Assembly: GCA_028685665.1 (NCBI GenBank)
Contig: JAQUDN010000009.1
Location: 1-39,503 of the forward strand
DNA length: 39,503 bases
Origin: Burkholderiaceae bacterium
Lineage (GTDB): Bacteria; Pseudomonadota; Gammaproteobacteria; Burkholderiales; Burkholderiaceae_C
Direction: 5' to 3'
The position numbers were made by a program, and so were the translations under genes. Shown in pieces: positions 22,885 through 31,900 of the stretch (its first letter is position 1; each line of letters begins with the position of its first letter). A model generated the notes under the pieces. That model searched no databases and was not told where the DNA came from. It was given only the letters and a program-made list of their open reading frames with translations.

Positions 22885-24179
22885 TTGAACGTGTCGCGTG
22901 CGATCTCGATGGTCTCGGCGATGTCTTGTGCGGTGTGCGCCGCACTGACAAAGCCGGCTTCGTACAGCGCCGGTGCGATGTACACGCCCCGGTCCAGCAG
23001 GCCGTGGAACAGCTGGTTGAAGCGTGCGCCATCGGTCTGGAGCACCTGGGCGTAGTTCTGCGGCAGCTCCGGCAGCAGGAAAAAGCCGAACATGCCCCCT
23101 TCGCTGTCGCAGCTGAAGGGCACGCCTTCTGCGGCGGCCGCAGCGGCCAGGCCCTCGATCAGCGAGCGGGTGCGCGTCCCCAGGGCCTCGAAGAAACCGG
23201 GCTTGCGGATCTCGCGCAGCGTGGCCAGGCCGCAGGCGGTGGCCACGGGGTTGCCCGAGAGCGTGCCCGCCTGGTAGACCGGCCCCAGGGGCGCCATGTG
23301 CTCCATCAGGGCGCGCGGGCCGCCAAAGGCCGCCAGGGGCATGCCGCCGCCGATCACCTTGCCCAGCACCGTGATGTCGGGCCGGAAGCCGGGGATGGCC
23401 TGGGCATACAGGCTTTGCGCACTGCCCAGCGCCACGCGAAAGCCCGTCATCACCTCGTCGAGCACCAGCAGGGCGCCGTATTCGGTGCACAGTTCGCGGC
23501 AGCGGCGCATGAAGGGCACGCTGGCGCGCACCAGGTTCATGTTGCCGGCAATCGGCTCCATCATCACGCAGGCGAGTTCCTTGCCATGCAGGGCAAAGGC
23601 CTCTTCGAGCTGGGCAACGTTGTTGAATTCGAGCACCAGCGTGTGCTGCACCACCTCGGGCGGCACGCCGGCGCTGGTGGCGTGGCCAAACGTCGCCAGC
23701 CCCGAGCCGGCCTTGACCAGCAGCGCATCGGCATGGCCGTGGTAGCAGCCTTCAAACTTCAGGATCTTGCTGCGGCCCGTGGCGCCGCGCGCCAGGCGAA
23801 TCGCGCTCATGCCGGCTTCGGTGCCCGAGCTGACCAGGCGCAGCATCTCGATCGAGGGCACCAGGTCGATGATTTCTTCGGCCAGTTCAATCTCGCGCTC
23901 GGTGGGGGCGCCAAAGCTGAAGCCTTCGAGGGCGGCTTTCTGCACCGCTTCGAGCACGGCCGGGTGGCCGTGGCCCAGGATCATCGGGCCCCAGGAGCCG
24001 ATGTAGTCGATGAAGCGCTGGCCGTTGGCATCCCAGAAATAGGCCCCTTGCGCGCGCTGCACGAAGCGCGGCGTGCCGCCCACGGCCTTGAAGGCCCGCA
24101 CAGGGGAGTTCACGCCGCCGGGGATGATGGCCTTGGCGCGTTCGAAGAGCGGAATGTTGAGGTCAGTGTTTGGTGTCAT
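22869..24179 (-). CDS. hemL: Glutamate-1-semialdehyde 2,1-aminomutase HemL
   Basis: PLP enzyme that makes 5-aminolevulinate for haem from glutamate semialdehyde (C5 pathway). The 436-residue protein shows the N-terminal [22 protein letters not shown], the PLP-anchoring [16 protein letters not shown], the Schiff-base lysine in [18 protein letters not shown], and [12 protein letters not shown]. All regions are complete. The start overlaps the 3' end of the thiD-like gene by 17 bp, so both are probably translated from one mRNA. The last residues LLSK and the stop come from a dispersed-repeat fragment. Confidence 0.98.
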   Translation of the reverse strand: MTPNTDLNIPLFERAKAIIPGGVNSPVRAFKAVGGTPRFVQRAQGAYFWDANGQRFIDYIGSWGPMILGHGHPAVLEAVQKAALEGFSFGAPTEREIELAEEIIDLVPSIEMLRLVSSGTEAGMSAIRLARGATGRSKILKFEGCYHGHADALLVKAGSGLATFGHATSAGVPPEVVQHTLVLEFNNVAQLEEAFALHGKELACVMMEPIAGNMNLVRASVPFMRRCRELCTEYGALLVLDEVMTGFRVALGSAQSLYAQAIPGFRPDITVLGKVIGGGMPLAAFGGPRALMEHMAPLGPVYQAGTLSGNPVATACGLATLREIRKPGFFEALGTRTRSLIEGLAAAAAAEGVPFSCDSEGGMFGFFLLPELPQNYAQVLQTDGARFNQLFHGLLDRGVYIAPALYEAGFVSAAHTAQDIAETIEIARDTFKLLSK

Positions 24180-25110
24180 GGGAGGGCATTACAAAGCCTT
24201 CGAGGGCCTGGGTGTCGTCAAGGGGGGGAAGGTCGTCGCCGTCCTCGTCTTCGTCCTGCGCCCAGAACATGCGGTCGGGCAGCACATGCCCCATGCCGGG
24301 GCGAAAACCCGCGTCCAGGCTGCGGTCCAGGAAGGCCAGGGCCTCGCTGGTCGCCTCGCCCAGGTCGTTGCCGCTGGCCACCAGCGCCGTGAGGGCCGCC
24401 GACAGCGTGTCGCCCGCCCCCGAAAACGTGGCGTCGAACAGCTCGAACTTGCCGCTGCCCAGCACGGTTTCGGGCGAGGCCAGCACGTTTTCGACGAACT
24501 GCTCGGGCAGGGGAATGCCGGTGACCAGGGTGTAGGGCACGCCCATCTCGGCAGCGGCCCGGGCGATGTCCCGCGCCGTGGGGCTGCGCTCGCTGCTCCA
24601 GTCGGGCAGCAGCCAGCGCCAGAGCGTGCTGTGGTTGCCGATCAGCACCGAGGTCTGGGGCAGCAGCAGTTCGCGGAAGGCGTCGAGGTAGGGGTCGATC
24701 AGTTCGTCGCGCCACCACGACAGGTTGGGCATGTAGCAGAACACCGGCACCTCGTCGTAATCGGCGGTGATTTCGGCGATGGTGCTGATGTTCTCGGGGC
24801 TGCCGACAAAGCCGACCTTGATGGCCTGCACGGACAGGTCTTCGAGGGCCGCACGGGCCTGGTCGGCCACGGCTTCCTCGTCGAAACTGAAGTGGTCGAA
24901 GATTTCCGCGGTGTCGCGCGCATAGGCGCCCGTGACCACGGCCAGCGGGTGGGCGCCGACGCAGGCGATGGTGGTGATGTCGGCCGTCAGGCCGCCGGCC
25001 CCGCTGGGGTCGCTGGCGTTGAAGACCAGCACGCAGGCGGGTACTGCATCCTCCGCTTCGGCATCGTCGAGGTCGGGCAGATCAGAGAGCACAGGGGGTG
25101 AGGAGGTCAT
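24163..25110 (-). CDS. ThiD/PdxK-family kinase (hydroxymethylpyrimidine or pyridoxal kinase)
   Basis: A 315-residue ribokinase-fold kinase related to ThiD, which phosphorylates hydroxymethylpyrimidine (phosphate) in thiamine synthesis. It has the ThiD-like start [20 protein letters not shown], the [10 protein letters not shown] segment and a glycine-rich C-terminal anion hole [11 protein letters not shown]. In classic ThiD this last motif reads GTGCT; here Asp234 stands where ThiD has Cys, as in pyridoxal kinases, so the substrate is uncertain. Acidic insertions are present at both ends ([13 protein letters not shown] and [16 protein letters not shown]). It overlaps hemL, whose product needs PLP, and is divergent from the rubredoxin gene. 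The usual name for such genes is thiD. Confidence 0.82.
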   Translation of the reverse strand: MTSSPPVLSDLPDLDDAEAEDAVPACVLVFNASDPSGAGGLTADITTIACVGAHPLAVVTGAYARDTAEIFDHFSFDEEAVADQARAALEDLSVQAIKVGFVGSPENISTIAEITADYDEVPVFCYMPNLSWWRDELIDPYLDAFRELLLPQTSVLIGNHSTLWRWLLPDWSSERSPTARDIARAAAEMGVPYTLVTGIPLPEQFVENVLASPETVLGSGKFELFDATFSGAGDTLSAALTALVASGNDLGEATSEALAFLDRSLDAGFRPGMGHVLPDRMFWAQDEDEDGDDLPPLDDTQALEGFVMPSHDTKH

Positions 25111-25166
25111 GGACCGGTTTCGGCGAGGGGCTGCGCCAGGGGCCGCAGCCGGTGAATAGGGCTCGA

Positions 25167-25172
25167 TACAAT
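25167..25172 (+). promoter_or_regulatory. Probable -10 element of the rubredoxin gene (and perhaps the pil operon)
   Basis: TACAAT lies 28 bp before the GTG start at 25201; the leader would be about 20 nt and includes AGAAGG. No -35 box is evident. Confidence 0.5.
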
Positions 25173-25200
25173 CACGGCATTCTATGAGAAGGCCTGTGAC

Positions 25201-25377
25201 GTGGTGACTCCATCAAAGACCTGGATGTGTCTGATTTGCGGCTGGATTTACGACGAGGCCGTGGGGGCTCCAGAGCACGGCCTGGCCCCCGGCACCCCGT
25301 GGGAGCAGGTGCCCATGAACTGGACCTGCCCCGAATGCGGGGCCCGCAAGGAAGATTTCGAGATGGTGCAGATCTGA
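25201..25377 (+). CDS. Rubredoxin
   Basis: A 58-residue iron protein for one-electron transfer. The two knuckles are Cys10-x2-Cys13-Gly (MCLICGWIYDEA) and Cys43-x2-Cys46-Gly (WTCPECGARKEDFE), with the usual aromatic residues between them, so an Fe(Cys)4 site is certain. I choose the GTG at 25201 because AGAAGG lies nine bases before it; the next GTG at 25204 is the alternative. It is divergent from the thiD-like gene and 61 bp upstream of pilG, in the same direction. Its redox partner is not visible here. Confidence 0.95.
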   Translation: MVTPSKTWMCLICGWIYDEAVGAPEHGLAPGTPWEQVPMNWTCPECGARKEDFEMVQI

Positions 25378-25438
25378 AACCCCCTGCCGGCCCTGCGGAG
25401 TCTTTCGCGGCGCGCGGTGTTCCTTCAGGAGTGGCAGC

Positions 25439-25837
25439 GTGACGACAAGCAACCCCGCCATCAAGGTGCTCGTGGTGGACGACAGCAGCACCATCCGCAA
25501 GAGTGCCGAAATCTTTCTCAAGCAGGGCGGCTATGCCGTGGTGCTCGCCGACGATGGCTTCGATGCGCTGGCCCAGATCAACGACGACCCGCCGCAGCTG
25601 ATTTTTTGCGACATCCTCATGCCCCGGCTCGATGGCTACCAGACCTGCGCCATCCTCAAGCGCAACCCCCGGTTTGCCGACATTCCCGTCGTCATGCTCT
25701 CGTCCAAGGACGGGGTGTTCGACAAGGCCCGGGGCCGCATGGTGGGCTGCCAGGACTACCTGACCAAGCCTTTCACCAAGGACCAGCTTCTGCAGGCGGT
25801 GCAGCAACTGGGCCCGGTCCCGCGCGAGTCCGCCTGA
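25439..25837 (+). CDS. pilG: Twitching-motility response regulator PilG
   Basis: Single-domain CheY-like regulator of type IV pilus extension. The 132 residues carry the acidic pocket (VVDDSS), the phospho-acceptor Asp58 (LIFCDILMPRLDG), a Ser in VVMLSSKDG and the conserved Lys110 (DYLTKPF). No output domain is present. The start is GTG at 25439 with AGGAG seven bases upstream. The stop overlaps the pilH ATG by one base (TGATG). In Pseudomonas PilG promotes pilus extension and cAMP signalling; the same is inferred here from order and sequence. Confidence 0.95.
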   Translation: MTTSNPAIKVLVVDDSSTIRKSAEIFLKQGGYAVVLADDGFDALAQINDDPPQLIFCDILMPRLDGYQTCAILKRNPRFADIPVVMLSSKDGVFDKARGRMVGCQDYLTKPFTKDQLLQAVQQLGPVPRESA

Positions 25838-26202
25838 TGGCCCTGCGCACCGTGCTGGTGGTGGACGATTCGCACACCGACCGGCTGTTCCTGACCGAGC
25901 TCCTGGAGCAGCAAGGCCTGCAGGTGCGCACGGCCGGGAATGCCGAGGAGGCCTACGCCCGGCTGGCCGAGGCCCGGCCCGATCTGATCCTGATGGATGT
26001 GGTCATGCCAGGGACCAACGGCTACCAGCTCACCCGCACCATCGGGCGCGATCCGCGCTATGGAGACATTCCCATCATCCTGTGCACGGTCCGCAACCAG
26101 GCGACCGACCGGCTCTGGGGCCTGCGCCAGGGCGCGCGGGCGTGTATCAGCAAACCAGCGAACCGGGCCGAGCTGCTGGCCGCGATGGACACGGTGCGTT
26201 GA
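25837..26202 (+). CDS. pilH: Twitching-motility response regulator PilH
   Basis: Second CheY-like regulator of the Chp system, thought to oppose PilG or act as a phosphate sink. The 121 residues include VVDDSHTDR, the phospho-acceptor Asp54 (LILMDVVMPGTNGYQ), the switch Thr in ILCTVRNQATDR and Lys106 (CISKPANR). The ATG at 25837 follows from the TGATG overlap with pilG; longer open frames upstream simply run through pilG in another phase. Confidence 0.93.
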   Translation: MALRTVLVVDDSHTDRLFLTELLEQQGLQVRTAGNAEEAYARLAEARPDLILMDVVMPGTNGYQLTRTIGRDPRYGDIPIILCTVRNQATDRLWGLRQGARACISKPANRAELLAAMDTVR

Positions 26203-26217
26203 CGCGCAGATTTCCCC

Positions 26218-26745
26218 ATGGCCCATCGCCCCACGCTCCAGGACTTCCAGATCCGTCTGGCCCGCCGTCTGCAGGCAGCCACCACGGAGGGCCAGGTGGG
26301 GGCCGCCTGGCTGGCGCTGGAGTGCAGCGGGCGGTTTTTTCTGGTGCCCCTGGCGCAGGCGGGGGGCATTTTTCCGTGGCAGGCGGTGCAGGCCGTGCCC
26401 TACACCCAGGCCTGGTTTCTGGGCGTGGTCCCGCTGCGGGGCGCGCTCGTGGGGGTGGTGGATCTGGGCGGTCTGCTGGGCCTGGCGCCACCGGCTTCGC
26501 CAGACGACAGTCCGCCCGCCAGCCTGCTCACCTTCCATCCGTCCCTGGACGTGAACGCGGCGCTGCGCGTCGGGCGTTTGCTGGGGCTGCGCGGTGCCGA
26601 CGCTTTTGTGGCCTCCGAGCCTGCGCCCGCCGGGGCCGCCGCCTATGGGGGGCCGGTCTGGGTCGATGCGGCGGGCCTGCGCTGGCAAGAGCTGAGCCTG
26701 CAGGCCCTGGCCCGGGACGCTGCGTTCCTGCACATCGCGGCCTGA
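26218..26745 (+). CDS. pilI: CheW-like coupling protein PilI
   Basis: Couples the receptor PilJ to the kinase ChpA. The 175 residues hold one CheW domain: a beta-rich start ([20 protein letters not shown]), the segment [30 protein letters not shown] that matches the core CheW motif, and a C-terminal half ending [14 protein letters not shown]. It lies 15 bp after pilH and 19 bp before pilJ in the same operon. Confidence 0.92.
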   Translation: MAHRPTLQDFQIRLARRLQAATTEGQVGAAWLALECSGRFFLVPLAQAGGIFPWQAVQAVPYTQAWFLGVVPLRGALVGVVDLGGLLGLAPPASPDDSPPASLLTFHPSLDVNAALRVGRLLGLRGADAFVASEPAPAGAAAYGGPVWVDAAGLRWQELSLQALARDAAFLHIAA

Positions 26746-26764
26746 TTTTTACGAGACCCTTCCC

Positions 26765-28936
26765 ATGTCCGAACCTTCTTCCTCCCCCGCACCCGATGGC
26801 GGAACGCCGGGGGGGGCAGAGCCCGCCCCACCCCCGCCGCGGGAGCCGGTGGGGCGGGCGCTGCCCGATGCGCCCCTGTTTCTGCCCCTGCTCGGGCGGG
26901 CAACGGCCGTGCGGCACCAGCGGCACCTGCTGGCCTTGCTCACCCTGGGGGCGGGGGTTCTGGCCCTGATGGTGGGCTGGATGCTGCACCAGTCCGACCA
27001 GGCCGGGCAGCAATTGGCGGCCACGGGCCAGTCCCTCATGCAGTCGCAGCGGCTGGCCCAATCCGTGTCCCAGGCCCTGTGGGGACGCCCCCAGGCCTTC
27101 GTGGACATGCAGGAGAGCGCCGGCGTGCTGGGCCGCAATGTGCGGGCGCTGCAGCGCGGCGACGGGGCGCTGGGGGTCGAGGCCCTGGGCCTGCGCTACC
27201 AGACCGATGTCCAGGCCATCCTGGCCCTGGTCGAGCGTGCGGAGCGCCACACCCAGGCGGTGATGGGCCAGCAGCAGGTCCTGACGCAGGTGGGCACGGC
27301 CCTGCGCACCCTCAACCGCCAGTCGTCGGACCTGCTGGACAGCGCCGAGCGGGTGGCCGCCCTGAAGCTGCAGCAGGCCGCCCCCGTGGCCGAAATGGCC
27401 GCTGCCAGCCAGCTGGTGATGCTGACCCAGCGCATCGGCAAGTCGGCCAATGCCTTCCAGACCATCGACGGGGTGAGCCCCGAGGCGGTGTTCCTTTTGG
27501 GCAAGGACCTGAACACCTTCCAGGACCTGGTCCAGGGCCTGCTCGATGGCAGCGCCGGCTTGCGCCTGACGGCGGCCCGGGACCGCTCTGTCCGTGAAGC
27601 CCTGGAGGCCTTGGCGGAGCGGTATGCCGAGACCCGCGAACAGGCCACCCCCATCCTGGGCAATCTGCAAGGCCTGGTGGCGGCGCGCGAGGCCCAGGTT
27701 CACCTGCTGGACGACAGCGAGCCTTTGCGGCGCCAGCTGGAGCGCTTGCAGGGCCGGCTTTCGTCCCAGACCGGCCTGGGCGCAGGGCCCTTGGCGGGGC
27801 TGGTGCTGGTGGGGGTGTTCGTGGCGCTGTGCGGGATCGGCATTGCGCGCGTGCAGTTGCTCGACAGCCGGGGCCGCCAGGGCCTGGCCGAGCAGCAGCA
27901 GCACGATGCCCGGCGCCAGGAGCAGGAGGCCAAGCGCCTCAACGATGCCACCCAGGCCGCCATCCTGCGTTTGATGAACGAGCTGCAGGCCGTGGCCGAG
28001 GGCGATCTGACCCAGGAGGCCACCGTCACCGAAGAGATCACCGGGGCCATTGCCGACTCGGTGAATTACACCGTCCAGGAGCTGCGCCAGCTGGTGGGGA
28101 GCGTCCAGAACACGGCGGCGCGGGTGGCCCAGACCACGGCCCAGGTGGAAAACACCTCCACCGAGCTGCTCACGGCCTCCACGGCGCAATTGCGTGAAAT
28201 CCGCGAAACCGGGCGCTCCGTCCTGGAGATGGCCACGCGCATCAACGACGTGTCGGTGCAGGCGCAGGATTCGGCCACCGTGGCGCGCCAGTCGCTCAAC
28301 GCCGCCGATCTGGGGCTGAAAGCGGTGCAGAACGCGATTGGCGGCATGAACACCATCCGCGACCAGATCCAGGACACGTCCAAGCGCATCAAGCGGCTGG
28401 GGGAGTCGTCGCAGCAGATTGGCGAAATCACCGAGCTGATTTCCGACATCACCGAGCAGACCCATGTCCTGGCCCTGAATGCGGCCATCCAGGCGGCTTC
28501 GGCGGGCGAGGCCGGGCGGGGTTTTTCGGTGGTGGCCGAGGAGGTGCAGCGCCTGGCCGAGCGCTCGGGCGATGCCACGCGGCAGATTGCGTCCCTGGTC
28601 AAGGCCATCCAGACCGATACCCAGGACGCCGTGGCCGCCATGGAGCGATCGACCCAGGGCGTGGTCGAAGGCGCCCGCCTGTCGGACAGCGCGGGCACGG
28701 CTTTGTCTCAAATTGATAGCGTCTCACGCAAGCTGGCTGAGCTGATCGAGCAGATTTCGACCTCCACGTTCCAGGAGGCCGTGCTGGCCAACGGGGTGGC
28801 CGACAACATCCAGCACATCTTTGCCGTCACCGAGCAGACCGGCGAGGGCACCCGCACCACCGCGCAGCAGGTGCGCGAGCTGTCCCAGATGGCCCAGGAG
28901 CTGCGCCAGTCGGTAGCCCGCTTCACCATCGCCTGA
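26765..28936 (+). CDS. pilJ: Type IV pilus methyl-accepting chemoreceptor PilJ
   Basis: Membrane receptor of the pilus chemosensory path. The 723 residues are: a Pro-rich cytoplasmic start; TM1 ([20 protein letters not shown], about 58-78); a helical periplasmic PilJ sensor (about 80-340) with two related halves ([36 protein letters not shown]); TM2 ([19 protein letters not shown], about 343-362); a HAMP-like linker; and the signalling hairpin tip with [20 protein letters not shown] and [21 protein letters not shown] see no obvious C-terminal CheR-binding pentapeptide. Near 28706 the coding DNA holds a TCTCAAATTGATAGC stretch like the dispersed repeat. Confidence 0.95.
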   Translation: MSEPSSSPAPDGGTPGGAEPAPPPPREPVGRALPDAPLFLPLLGRATAVRHQRHLLALLTLGAGVLALMVGWMLHQSDQAGQQLAATGQSLMQSQRLAQSVSQALWGRPQAFVDMQESAGVLGRNVRALQRGDGALGVEALGLRYQTDVQAILALVERAERHTQAVMGQQQVLTQVGTALRTLNRQSSDLLDSAERVAALKLQQAAPVAEMAAASQLVMLTQRIGKSANAFQTIDGVSPEAVFLLGKDLNTFQDLVQGLLDGSAGLRLTAARDRSVREALEALAERYAETREQATPILGNLQGLVAAREAQVHLLDDSEPLRRQLERLQGRLSSQTGLGAGPLAGLVLVGVFVALCGIGIARVQLLDSRGRQGLAEQQQHDARRQEQEAKRLNDATQAAILRLMNELQAVAEGDLTQEATVTEEITGAIADSVNYTVQELRQLVGSVQNTAARVAQTTAQVENTSTELLTASTAQLREIRETGRSVLEMATRINDVSVQAQDSATVARQSLNAADLGLKAVQNAIGGMNTIRDQIQDTSKRIKRLGESSQQIGEITELISDITEQTHVLALNAAIQAASAGEAGRGFSVVAEEVQRLAERSGDATRQIASLVKAIQTDTQDAVAAMERSTQGVVEGARLSDSAGTALSQIDSVSRKLAELIEQISTSTFQEAVLANGVADNIQHIFAVTEQTGEGTRTTAQQVRELSQMAQELRQSVARFTIA

Positions 28937-28946
28937 GCCCTTCCCC

Positions 28947-31900
28947 ATGGCCGACGTACAAACAACCCTGTCCCTCAGCACGGCCGATGGCCCCCCGGTG
29001 GCCGGTTGGGCCGCTCCCGCCCCCGACCTGGCGCCCCTGGCCTGGGTCCTCGATGCCTTGCGCGCCTCGCTCGACGGCGCCGTGCAGTCCCTGCGCCTGG
29101 CGGCGCAAGGCCCCGAAGGCGGTACGGCCTCCGGGCCGCTGCAGCACCGCGCCAGCCGGGCCTTGCAGCAGGCCCGGGGGGTGCTGGAGATGGTGGGCAT
29201 GGGGGCGGTTGCGCCGCTGCTGCGGTCGGCTCAGGCGGTGGTCCAGCAGGGCATCGACCGTTCCGAGCCCTGCAGCGCGGCCGCGATCTCGACCCTGGAG
29301 CAGGCTTGCCTGGCCCTGGTGGATTATCTGGAGGCGGTGCTGGCGGGCCAGCCGGTTTCGCCGGTGGCGCTGTTTCTTCCTTACCGCGAGGTGCAGGCGC
29401 TGGCCGGCAATGCCCGCGTACAACCGACCGACCTGTGGCCCCTCGACCGGGCCCGGCATAGGCCCCCGGCCCTCGGGCTGGAGCCCCCTGCGTCCGCCTC
29501 GCCCTTGCCCTGCGGTCCTGAGGTCCGTGCCCGGCTGGACGCGGCGGTGCTGGACCTCGTGCGCACCGGCGATGCCGAGGCGGCCGGCAGGCTGTGCGCC
29601 ACCTGCCTGGGGCTGGCAGTGTCCCAGACCGCGCCGGCGGTGCGCTCCTTCTGGGTTCTCTGCGCGGGCTTTTTCGAGGCCCTGGCCACGGGCCTGGTGC
29701 CGGTGGATGTGTACGTCAAGCGCGTGGCGTCCCGGGTGCTCATGCAGTACACCCCCCTGGCCCAGGGCGATCCTGAGATTCCTGACCGGCTGTGGCAAGA
29801 CCTGCTGTTCTATTGCGCGCAGGCCCCCGTGCCGGGCCCGGACACCGGCCCGCAGGCGGCCCTGCAGCCCGCTCTGCAGGCGGTGCGCCAGGCTTTTGCG
29901 CTGGGCCCGCACCGCCCCGTGGATTACGGCGTGGCATCGTTCGGCCGTTTTGCGCCAGCGCTGCTGGCCCAGGCCCGCCAATGGATCGCCGTCCTGGCCG
30001 AGCAGTGGTCTGCGCTGGCCCGCGGCGAGGCCGGCCCTGCGCGTTCGGGGCTGCCCCCCTGGGAGCCGCTGGGCGAGGCGCTGTCCGCCCTGCACCCCGG
30101 CGGAGACCGCCTGGTGCAGGCGCTGGGCCGCGCAGTCGACCGCAGCGTGCAGTCTGGCGAACCCCCATCGCCCGCGCTGGCCCTGGAAGGAGCCACCGTC
30201 ATGCTCTACCTGCAGTCCCACCTGCAGGCCCTGGAGTGGCATGAAGCCCCCCTGGCGCAACGGGCCGCGCACCTGAGCGAACGGCTGGACGCCGTGGCCG
30301 CTGGCGCCGAGCCGGAGCCCCTGGCCGACTGGGTTGCCGCGCTGTACCGCCAGGTCAGCGACCGGCAGACCCGGGCCGCGCTGGTGCGCGAGCTGCGGGG
30401 GACCCTGGACACGATCGAAAACGCCCTCGACGCTTTTGTGCGCAACCCGCTGGACCCTGCCGTGCTGGGGCCGGCCCTGGCCCCCGTGGCGCAAATGCAG
30501 GGGGTGCTGTCTGTGCTGGGACTGGACCAGCCGGCCCTGGCCCTGGCGCACCTGCGCGCCAGCGTGGAGCGCCTGCGGGCCCAGGCGGTGCCGGCCTCCC
30601 AGCAGGCGTCCACCATCGACACGCTGGGGCACAACCTGGCGGCGCTGCGGTTTTTGCTCGACCTGCTGCGCTACCAGGAGGCCCTGGCCCACGAACTGCT
30701 GGTGTTCGACCCGGCGCTGGGGGAGCTGCGCACCGTGACCGCCCAGGAGCGCCGCCGGCTCCGCGCGGCCACGCAGGCCGGCGCTCTTCCGGCGGTGGCA
30801 GCCGGCCTTCGGGACGCCGCATGGGCGGAGCCCGTGCAGGCCCCGGACGCGGCAGTACCCGCCCCGGGTTCCACGCCCTTGGACGAGACCGACCAGGCCT
30901 TGTTGCATCTTTTTCTGGACGAGGCGCGCGAGGTGGTGGTCGATGGGATGTCGGCCATCGCCGTGCTGGAAGAGGGCGTGTCCCGCGCCGACGAGCCGGC
31001 CCAGCTGCGCCGGGCTTTCCACACCCTCAAGGGCAGCGCCCGCATGGTGGGTCTGGACGACTTCGGGGAAGCGGCCTGGGCCTTCGAGCAATTGCTCCAG
31101 CCCCTGACGGACACGGGCCAGCCGCTGCCGGTCGGGTTGCTGGTCCTGTGCGCCGATGCGCTGCATGCGCTCAATCACTGGGCGGAAAACCTCGCGGCCG
31201 GGCGGCCGGGGGGCTGGCCGGCCGCGCTGTTCCGCGAGGCCGCGCAGGCCCTGTCCACCGAGGGCCGCCCGGTGCGCCTGGTCAAGCCCGAGGCCTGCAG
31301 CCCTCCCGGCGAGGAGCACTCGCCCGCGCCGGCCGAGGCACCGGCGCTGCCCGCTGCGGGGGGGCCGGGAACGGGGGCTTTGCGTGTCAGCCAGCCCTTG
31401 TGGGACGTGTTCCAGGACGAAGCCGGGGCCTGGTCGCGCGGCTTGCTGGAGACCTTGCAGGACTGGTCCTTGCAGCGGGGGGTGCCCTTGCCCGATCTGG
31501 CGGTGCGCCTGGCCCATTCGCTGGCGGGCAGTTCGGCCACCGTGGGGTGCCTGGGCTTGTCCCAGCTGGCCCGTGCCCTGGAGCAGGCCCTGCAGCATCT
31601 GCGCCCCGGGTCGGCGGCCACCGAGGCCGAGGCCCGGGTGCAACTGCCCTTGCTGGTGGCGGCGGCCGAGGAGCTGCGGCGTTTGCTGCCACCCTCGGCC
31701 GTGGGCGTGCACCCCGAACCCGACCCCCAGCGCCTGGCCGCCTTGCGGCAGATTTCCCTGGGAGTCCCCGAAGACCCGGGCCTGGCGGAAGACCCGCTGG
31801 ACGCCGACCTCGATGCCGTCGATGCCCCGGACCCCGACCTGTTTCCGGTCTTTCAGGAGGAGGCCGCCGAACTCCTGCCCCGGCTGGGCACTGCCTTGCG

